A DNA stretch of 64,000 nucleotides from Luteococcus sanguinis. GTDB lineage: Bacteria; Actinomycetota; Actinomycetes; Propionibacteriales; Propionibacteriaceae. Under the pieces are notes generated by a model, which did no database searches, had not been told where the DNA came from, and saw only the letters and a list, made by a program, of their open reading frames with translations. Position numbers and translations under genes: made by a program. The stretch spans positions 79,805 to 143,804 of the forward strand of contig NZ_BAAAKI010000016.1 in the NCBI RefSeq assembly GCF_039527675.1, written 5' to 3'. Shown here piece by piece: positions 58,909-64,000 of this stretch (position 1 is the first letter of the stretch; each line of letters opens with the position of its first letter).

Positions 58909-60210
58909 ATGACCAGCCACGATCGCGTCCACGCCGACCCGGTGCCGGCGGCGCCAACCGCCGAGATCGCCTGGCAGCGCACTGTCGCCGAGCACCTGGC
59001 GGCGGTCGTGTTCTTGGCACCCGCACCCCGGACGGTCGAGATGCCACTGGCCGAGGCGTCCGGACTGGCGCTGGCCGCCGACGTCGTCGCCCCGCGGGAC
59101 CTGCCCGGCTGGGACTGTTCGGCGATGGACGGCTTCGCGGTGCGCCGTTCCGACCTGTTGACCGCCGGTCTGTCGACCGAGGGTGGGGAGGTGGTGCTGC
59201 CCGTGGTCGGCGATGTTCCTGCCGGTGCGGTCGCGCCTGACGGCCTCCCCGCCGGCAGCGCCGTACGGGTGATGACCGGGGCGCCAGTGCCGCCCGGCAC
59301 CGACACGGTCGTCGCGGTGGAGTTGACCGACGTCCCGCGTGGGCCAGTGCCGCTGCCCGCGCAGGTGCGGGTGCACGGACTGCCGCCGCTGGGGGAGGCC
59401 GTCCGTGGTCGTGGCAGTGATGTCGCCGCGGGCCAAGTGGTCGCCGGTGCAGGTTCTCGCTTGGACGCGCTCACGCTGGGTTCGCTGGCGGCTGTGGGCG
59501 TCTCGTCCGTCCCGGTGCACAGTGCAGCTCGCGTGCGCGTCGTCGCGACCGGGGACGAACTGGTGCCGCTGGGCAGCGAACCGGGCCCGGGTCAGCTCGT
59601 CGACTGCAATTCCTGGCTGCTGCACGGTCTGGCGACCAGCCTCGGCCACCCCTGCGAGCGGGTCACGCTGAACCACGACGACCCCGAGCGAATGGCCGCC
59701 GACCTGCCAAGCCTGCTGGCCGACGTCGACCTGCTGGTGTTCACCGGCGGGGTGAGCGCGGGCGCCTTCGAGGTGGTCCGGCAGTGCCTGCAGCCGCGTG
59801 GCGTCGAGTTCGGACAGGTGGCGATGCAGCCCGGCAAGCCGCAGGGCGTCGGCGTCCTGGACGGGGTGACGGTGCTCTGCCTGCCGGGAAATCCGGTCTC
59901 GGCAGTTGTTTCCTTCCTCGCCTTCGCCCGTCCGTGGCTGGATGCCGCGAGCGGACGTCCGTCCCCAGCGCCGGTTCGCGCGGTGGTCGACGATGCCTGG
60001 CGCAAGAAGCCCGGACGGGCGCAGTTCATGCCGGTGGTGCTGGAGGCAACCGACGGACGCCTGCTGGCTCGCCGCCGCAGCTCGGACGGATCGCTGTCCC
60101 ACTTGGCGTCCCGGCTGGCGGGGGTGGCCGGATTCGTTGTCGTCCCCGCGGATGCGGACGGGGTGCGGGAGGGGGATCTCGTCGAGGTCATGATGGTTCC
60201 GGGGTCATGA
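58909..60210 (+). CDS. moeA: molybdopterin molybdotransferase
   Basis: A 433-residue enzyme inserting molybdate into adenylated molybdopterin. It has the DCSAMDGFAV motif near residue 65, MTGAPVPPGTDTVV, the GDELVPLG motif, and VFTGGVSAGAFEVVRQ in the MogA-like domain, with LPGNPVSAVVSFLAF. The ATG is chosen by the -10 spacing; ATG 58900 is an alternative. moaC follows after 7 bp. Confidence 0.93.
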   Translation: MTSHDRVHADPVPAAPTAEIAWQRTVAEHLAAVVFLAPAPRTVEMPLAEASGLALAADVVAPRDLPGWDCSAMDGFAVRRSDLLTAGLSTEGGEVVLPVVGDVPAGAVAPDGLPAGSAVRVMTGAPVPPGTDTVVAVELTDVPRGPVPLPAQVRVHGLPPLGEAVRGRGSDVAAGQVVAGAGSRLDALTLGSLAAVGVSSVPVHSAARVRVVATGDELVPLGSEPGPGQLVDCNSWLLHGLATSLGHPCERVTLNHDDPERMAADLPSLLADVDLLVFTGGVSAGAFEVVRQCLQPRGVEFGQVAMQPGKPQGVGVLDGVTVLCLPGNPVSAVVSFLAFARPWLDAASGRPSPAPVRAVVDDAWRKKPGRAQFMPVVLEATDGRLLARRRSSDGSLSHLASRLAGVAGFVVVPADADGVREGDLVEVMMVPGS

Positions 60211-60217
60211 TGGTTCC

Positions 60218-60694
60218 ATGAGCGATCACTTCACCCACCTGGACGAACGCGGCGCGGCGCGGATGGTCGACGTCACGCAGAAGACGCCGACGGTTCGTTA
60301 CGCGACCGCGCGGGCCGTGGTGGAGCTCGGACCCAAGGTCGCGGCGGTGATGGACGACGGCTCGGTGCCCAAGGGGGACGTGCTGGCGGTCGCCCGCATC
60401 GCCGGGATCGCTGCCGCGAAGAGGGTCCCGGACCTGCTGCCCCTGGCGCACGTGATCGGCGTCCACATGGCGAGGGTCGACCTGGAGCGCGATGGCGAGA
60501 CGATCGTCATCACCGCCGAGTGCGGGACGGCCGACCGGACCGGCGTCGAGATGGAAGCCCTGACCGCTGCCTCGGTGGCCGCGCTGGCCGTCGTCGACAT
60601 GGTCAAGGGCATCGACAAGGCCGTCCGGATCGGTGGCGTGGAGCTGCTCAGCAAGTCGGGCGGGAAGTCCGGCAGCTGGGTGCGGGAGTCCTGA
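60218..60694 (+). CDS. moaC: cyclic pyranopterin monophosphate synthase accessory protein
   Basis: A 158-residue enzyme acting after MoaA in cPMP formation. Signature HLDERGAARMVDVTQK at the start, ATARAVVELGP, KRVPDLLPLAHVIGV and the EALTAASVAALAVVDMVKG block, all typical. The start lies in a 17-bp duplication (TCATGATGGTTCC at 60188-60200 and 60205-60217) that also contains the moeA stop. Confidence 0.95.
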   Translation: MSDHFTHLDERGAARMVDVTQKTPTVRYATARAVVELGPKVAAVMDDGSVPKGDVLAVARIAGIAAAKRVPDLLPLAHVIGVHMARVDLERDGETIVITAECGTADRTGVEMEALTAASVAALAVVDMVKGIDKAVRIGGVELLSKSGGKSGSWVRES

Positions 60695-60700
60695 GCCGAC

Positions 60701-61183
60701 TCAGTGGTCCCCGTCGCGGGCCTGGTCGAGCAAGTGGTCCAGCAGCGGATGCAGGACACTGATCGCGTCGCGGACCCCGCCCGGGCTGCCAGGCAGGGTG
60801 ACCACCACCGTCCTCGTCGCCTCGCCGTCGATGATGCCGGCGACGCCCCGGGTGAGCGGGGCGCCGACGACACCCGCGTCCACGCCAACCCGACGAACCA
60901 GCTCGATGATCCCGGGGATCTCGACGTCCAACAGCGGCGCCACCACCTGCGGTGTCAGGTCCCGCGGCGTGATCCCGGTGCCGCCGGTGGTGAGCACCAG
61001 TGCCGCCCCGCCCTCGGCTGCGCTCCGCACCGCGTCCGCCACCGCGTCTCCGTCCGGGACGACGACCCGCTGCACCTCGTGACCGCAACCGGTCAACCAG
61101 TCGACCAACAGGGGCCCTGATCGGTCCTCGGCCTGCCCGGTGCTGACCCGGTCGGACACGGTGACGACGACACAGCTGCTCAT
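60701..61183 (-). CDS. MogA/MoaB-family protein, copy 1
   Basis: A 160-residue molybdopterin adenylyltransferase-like protein. It has the VTVSDRVSTGQAEDRSGP start, ALVLTTGGTGITPRD (about 70-84) and LPGSPGGVRDAI (about 130-141) motifs. Activates molybdopterin with ATP before MoeA. It is convergent with moaC (6-bp gap) and divergent from moaA; a TACGAT -10 lies 7 nt before its ATG, suggesting a leaderless mRNA. Confidence 0.9.
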   Translation of the reverse strand: MSSCVVVTVSDRVSTGQAEDRSGPLLVDWLTGCGHEVQRVVVPDGDAVADAVRSAAEGGAALVLTTGGTGITPRDLTPQVVAPLLDVEIPGIIELVRRVGVDAGVVGAPLTRGVAGIIDGEATRTVVVTLPGSPGGVRDAISVLHPLLDHLLDQARDGDH

Positions 61184-61187
61184 GGGT

Positions 61188-61231
61188 CAGATCGTATGCA
61201 GTCGGGGAGCTTGCCGGACGGATCGTATGCT
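61188..61231. promoter_or_regulatory. divergent leaderless promoters with a GATCGTATGC direct repeat
   Basis: GATCGTATGC occurs at 61190-61199 and 61221-61230 (31 bp apart, about three turns). The minus-strand TACGAT (61196-61191) and plus-strand TATGCT (61226-61231) are each 7 nt from an ATG (61183 and 61239). Each -10 overlaps one repeat copy, which suggests a shared regulator of the Moco genes. Confidence 0.6.
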
Positions 61232-61238
61232 GGCACCC

Positions 61239-62255
61239 ATGCCCACCCTGCCGCTCGTCGACCGCTTCGGACGGGTGGCGACCGACCTGAGGCTGTCGGT
61301 GACCGACGTGTGCAACCTGCGCTGCACCTATTGCCTGCCCGAGGTGGTGGACCGATGGTTGCCCCGCGCCGAGGTGCTCACCCGCGACGAGCTCGTCCGG
61401 CTGGTCGACATCGGCGTCGGATTGCTGGGCATCACCAAGGTCCGGCTGACCGGTGGCGAGCCGCTCACCCGTCCCGACCTGGTCGAGATCGTGGCCGGCA
61501 TCCGCGCCGCCCAACCGGACGTCGAACTTGCGCTCACCACCAATGGCGTGGGTCTGGCGGCGAAGGCGCAGGCCCTCGCCGACGCCGGGCTGGACCGGGT
61601 GAACGTATCCCTCGACACCGTCGATCGGCACACCTACGCGACGATCACCCGCCGCGACCGGCTGGACGAGGTGCTGGCCGGGATCGACGCTGCCTACGCC
61701 GCAGGACTCACGCCCGTGAAGGTCAATGCCGTGCCCACCAAGGGATTGAACGACGAACAGGTGGTCGACCTGGTGCGCCACTGCGTCGCCACCGGCGCCG
61801 AACTGCGGTTCATCGAGCAGATGCCGATCGGGGCGCCGCGGGACTGGGCGCGGGAGAACCTGGTCACCGCTGCCGAGACGCGTGCCCGGATCGCCACCGC
61901 CTACGACCTGCGTCCGGTTCCCTCCCGCGGGGCGGCCCCGGCCGAGCTGTGGGAGCTGTGGCGCGACGGCGCCCAGGTCGGCACCGTCGGCACCATCGCC
62001 TCGGTCACCGAACCCTTCTGCGGCTCCTGCGACCGGACGCGCATTTCTGCCGACGGACAGCTGCGTTCCTGCCTGTTCTCCCGCGACGAGACCGACCTGC
62101 GCGCGCTGTTGCGCTCCGGCGCGAGCGACGACGAAGTGGCTCGCGCCTGGCTGGGTACGATGGCCGCGAAACCACGCGCACACGGCTCGGACGAGGGCGG
62201 TTTCGGCCTTGGTTTCGTCCAGCCGGAACGCCCGATGAACGCGATTGGAGGCTGA
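61239..62255 (+). CDS. moaA: GTP 3',8-cyclase
   Basis: A 338-residue radical-SAM enzyme, first step of molybdenum cofactor synthesis from GTP. The N-terminal cluster motif CNLRCTYC sits near residues 27-34, the SAM-binding LTGGEPLTRPD near 68-78, and the C-terminal second cluster CGSC...CLF near 262-283. It ends in Gly-Gly, as required for MoaC action. ATG 61239 is chosen because the -10 is 7 nt upstream; ATG 61227 lies inside that -10. moaD follows after 3 bp. Confidence 0.94.
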   Translation: MPTLPLVDRFGRVATDLRLSVTDVCNLRCTYCLPEVVDRWLPRAEVLTRDELVRLVDIGVGLLGITKVRLTGGEPLTRPDLVEIVAGIRAAQPDVELALTTNGVGLAAKAQALADAGLDRVNVSLDTVDRHTYATITRRDRLDEVLAGIDAAYAAGLTPVKVNAVPTKGLNDEQVVDLVRHCVATGAELRFIEQMPIGAPRDWARENLVTAAETRARIATAYDLRPVPSRGAAPAELWELWRDGAQVGTVGTIASVTEPFCGSCDRTRISADGQLRSCLFSRDETDLRALLRSGASDDEVARAWLGTMAAKPRAHGSDEGGFGLGFVQPERPMNAIGG

Positions 62256-62258
62256 CCC

Positions 62259-62492
62259 ATGCAGGTTCGTTGGTTCGCCGGTGCGGCCGAGGCCGCTGGC
62301 GTCGAGGCCGAGGAGCTCTCGCTCGCCGGGTCCGGGACCATCGCCGAGGTGCTCGGCGCCCACCGCCCCGGCACGGTGTCCGTGCTGGGCCGCTGCAGCT
62401 TCCTGGTGGACGGGGTGCGGCAGGCGGGCGATGCTCCGTGGCCGTCCGATGCCGGGACGATCGACGTGCTTCCCCCCTTCGTCGGCGGCTGA
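62259..62492 (+). CDS. moaD: molybdopterin synthase sulfur-carrier subunit
   Basis: A 77-residue ubiquitin-fold protein ending in VGG; the terminal Gly-Gly is adenylated by MoeB and sulfurated, then donates sulfur within MoaD-MoaE. It starts MQVRWFAGAAEAAGVE and its stop is 2 bp before the next gene. Confidence 0.9.
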   Translation: MQVRWFAGAAEAAGVEAEELSLAGSGTIAEVLGAHRPGTVSVLGRCSFLVDGVRQAGDAPWPSDAGTIDVLPPFVGG

Positions 62493-62494
62493 GC

Positions 62495-62977
62495 ATGACC
62501 ACCGCTCACCTGGTGGTCGTCAGTGACCGAGCCGTCGCCGACCCCGCCGAGAACCGGGCGGCGCCGGTCGTCGCTGGGGCGCTGACAGCGCAGGGCATCG
62601 AGTCCAGCGTCAGCATCGTCCCGAACGAACCCGAGCAGGTGCGTGCTGCCCTGCAGGCCGCCGTCCGGATGGCTGACCTGGTGATCACCTTCGGGGGCAC
62701 GGGTGTTCGTCCCGGCGACTGCGTCGTCGATCTGACGCACGAACTGGGGCTGGTCGAACTCCCGGGCATCGCGGAGGAGATCCGCCGCCTCGGCGCCGTC
62801 CGCACCCCGGCGTCCCTGCTCTCGCGCGGAACCTGCGGCCTGGTCGCCGACGGTTCGCGTCCGGTGCTGGTGCTGAACTGTCCGAGCTCCCGCGGCGGCG
62901 CGAAGGACGTCGCCCAGGTGCTCGGCCAGGTGCTCGGACACCTGTTGCGCGACCTCGAGGGCACGGAACGGAGCTGA
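62495..62977 (+). CDS. MogA/MoaB-family protein, copy 2
   Basis: A 160-residue second homologue in the same cluster. Motifs LVITFGGTGVRPGD (TTGGTG replaced by TFGGTG) and LNCPSSRGGAKDVAQVL are present; the N-terminus is VVSDRAVADPAENRAAP. It is last of the moaA-moaD operon. It may share or split the adenylation step with copy 1, or serve another role such as regulation; sequence alone cannot decide. Confidence 0.85.
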   Translation: MTTAHLVVVSDRAVADPAENRAAPVVAGALTAQGIESSVSIVPNEPEQVRAALQAAVRMADLVITFGGTGVRPGDCVVDLTHELGLVELPGIAEEIRRLGAVRTPASLLSRGTCGLVADGSRPVLVLNCPSSRGGAKDVAQVLGQVLGHLLRDLEGTERS

Positions 62978-62988
62978 TCAGCGGCGGC

Positions 62989-63333
62989 TCAGGACGCTTC
63001 GGCCAGCTTTCGGGTGACGTACTGGTTCAAGCTGACGTGCTGCTCGGCTGCTTCGATCGCCAACCGTCGGTGCAGGTCTTCGCCCAAGCGCAGCTGGAAC
63101 TTGCCGGAGTAGTGCCGCACCGACAGCGGCTCGGGCACGACTTCACCCTCCGCGTGCATGTCGGCCACCACAGCGTCCACGACAGCGCGGAGGCCCGACA
63201 GGGCGTCTTCCGGGCTGGCGGCCAGCCAGGACAGGGAAGGGAACTCCACGCAGGTGGCCACGAACTCATCGTCCTCGGGGGACCAGGTCACGCGGTAGGT
63301 GTAGCGCGCCGAGTCGACGGTGGTGGTGCTCAT
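62989..63333 (-). CDS. hicB: HicB-family antitoxin
   Basis: A 114-residue antitoxin: an N-terminal HicB partial RNase-H-like fold (YRVTWSPEDDEFVATCVEFPSLS, then a DALSGLRAVVDAVV helix) and a C-terminal ribbon-helix-helix (KFQLRLGEDLHRRLAIEAAEQHVSLNQYV). The ATG at 63333 overlaps the toxin stop by 3 bases (ATGA). Expected to bind HicA and its own promoter. Confidence 0.88.
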   Translation of the reverse strand: MSTTTVDSARYTYRVTWSPEDDEFVATCVEFPSLSWLAASPEDALSGLRAVVDAVVADMHAEGEVVPEPLSVRHYSGKFQLRLGEDLHRRLAIEAAEQHVSLNQYVTRKLAEAS

Positions 63334-63542
63334 CGGTTCGCCTCCAACTTCTCGATGGCTTGAAGTACCTGCTTGACCTGGTAGGCCTTGGCGCGGCCAT
63401 GGTCGTTCTGGATGTTGACCCGTGGGTCGCCGGGCCATGGTGTCTTGTAGACGGCATGGGAGCCGCCTGTGTTCCGGGCGGGTCCGAAGTGGTGCTCGCA
63501 GACCTTGGCCAGCTCCGCGTAGCTGATGTTGCGGGGATTGGC
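63330..63542 (-). pseudogene. hicA: hicA toxin gene truncated by an ISL3-family element
   Basis: Reading from the insertion junction to the stop gives about 70 residues of a HicA-type toxin (NPRNISYAELAKVCEHHFG... and GGSHAVYKTPWPGDPRVNIQ), keeping the dsRBD-like core and the candidate catalytic His of GGSHAVY. The start codon and first residues are missing: the frame meets a TGA (63549-63551) inside the insertion-sequence end. The toxin is therefore probably not made, although the antitoxin gene is intact. Confidence 0.83.
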
Positions 63543-64000
63543 GGCTCTTCACAGATGAGGGTGTAGGTCCGTAGGAGACCCCCGACCCCGGGAGACGGGT
63601 CGAGGTCCTTGATGATGGAAGTTCTCACACTGCCTCACCAAAGACCTCGACGTGCCCCAATGTAGCTACACCCCTGCCGATCTGACCACGTTCTGCCGCC
63701 TAGACGACCTCGGCCTGACCGTGACCGGCCAGCACCTGAGTCCCGAGCGGGCCGTCCTGTTGTGTCGTCCGGTCGAACCCGACGACTGGTGCCACCGCTG
63801 CGGCTGCCACGGATCACCACGCGACAGCGTGGTCCGCGAACTCGTCCACGTGCCGTTCGGCTGGCGTCCCACCACCCTGCAGGTCCGGTTGCGCCGCTAC
63901 CAGTGCCGTGACTGCGGGCACGTGTGGCGCCAGGAACTGTCCCGCGCGGCGCAGCCACGGTCCTGCTTGTCGCGTGGGGCGCTGCGCTGGGCTCTGGAGG
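63543..64000 (+). mobile_element. ISL3-family insertion sequence, left end (partial)
   Basis: The left end reads GGCTCTTCACAGATGAGGGT, the GGCTCTTC start typical of ISL3-family terminal inverted repeats. A transposase frame begins 109 bp inside. The element runs off the window, so the right end and target duplication are not seen. Confidence 0.8.
63652..64000 (+). CDS. ISL3-family transposase, N-terminal part
   Basis: A 116-codon open frame from GTG 63652 (MPQCSYTPADLTTFCRL) to the window end. It has the ISL3 zinc-finger pattern DDWCHRCGCHG and YQCRDCGHVWRQ and the GWRPTTLQVRLRR region. It is cut off by the end of the window, so the catalytic DDE domain is not visible. The start was not confirmed by a ribosome site. 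Confidence 0.82.
   Translation, partial: MPQCSYTPADLTTFCRLDDLGLTVTGQHLSPERAVLLCRPVEPDDWCHRCGCHGSPRDSVVRELVHVPFGWRPTTLQVRLRRYQCRDCGHVWRQELSRAAQPRSCLSRGALRWALE

Noticed and set aside
1..64000. tRNA, rRNA or known riboswitch structures
   Set aside because: No cloverleaf, rRNA segment or recognisable riboswitch core was found by reading; regulation seen here is through operators and leaderless promoters.

Overview
The window is high-GC DNA (by eye well above 60% G+C, with G/C-rich third codon positions). It carries typical actinobacterial families: a YhgE/Pip exporter with MMPL, a LacI-controlled sugar ABC importer without its own ATPase, an MCEYCGCR-type hemerythrin, and many leaderless -10/ATG promoters. 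A member of the Propionibacteriales or a neighbouring actinobacterial order is the best guess from the gene set; the species cannot be named from sequence alone. One run of 27 N (33314-33340) marks a draft-assembly gap inside a strong inverted repeat.

Layout. 0-4.3 kb: a small sigma-like protein, then a MacB-type ABC pair (FtsX permease and ATPase). 4.4-10.9 kb: glycogen-debranching-like enzyme, divergent LacI regulator, and a sugar-binding lipoprotein with two permeases, which reads as an alpha-glucan/maltodextrin-type island. 11-15 kb: two-component system and a large unrecognised protein. 15.2-19.6 kb: SPFH membrane protein with a ribbon-helix-helix regulator, a secreted phosphoesterase-like protein between two copies of a hairpin repeat, hemerythrin, and a PfkB sugar kinase. 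19.7-24.4 kb: biotin operon bioA-bioD-APC permease-bioB behind a perfect BioQ-like palindrome, with no bioF. 24.5-30.6 kb: DUF2252 protein, an ion-channel/TrkA-like protein with a small membrane partner, an acetyltransferase, and a sigma/membrane-protein pair. 30.7-46.6 kb: cell-surface polysaccharide locus making UDP-ManNAcA (wecB, wecC), with a Wzm/Wzt exporter, six glycosyltransferases and a secreted lyase-like protein. 46.7-57.7 kb: PI-PLC-like protein, siderophore-interacting protein, EEP-family hydrolase, TetR with an MMPL/YhgE export operon, Nei-type glycosylase, and a secreted M14 carboxypeptidase. 57.8-63 kb: molybdenum-cofactor genes (moeB, moaE, moeA, moaC, two mogA/moaB-like genes, moaA, moaD). 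63-64 kb: a HicBA toxin-antitoxin pair whose toxin gene is cut by an ISL3-family insertion sequence running off the end.

Two kinds of dispersed repeat run through the window. One is a family built on CTCGACAAGCTCGGGGAACG, often arrayed with a 21-bp period. Copies sit in intergenic DNA, but three lie in genes and are translated as 7-residue repeats, two of them as C-terminal tails. The other is a 77-bp hairpin element with CCGCCA/TGGCGG ends, present in two near-identical copies and one diverged copy. The most promising functional observations are the biotin operon with an embedded permease in place of bioF, the MMPL transporter fused to a degenerate ABC ATPase-like domain next to YhgE/Pip, and the SPFH/RHH pair with a double TGATATCA operator.
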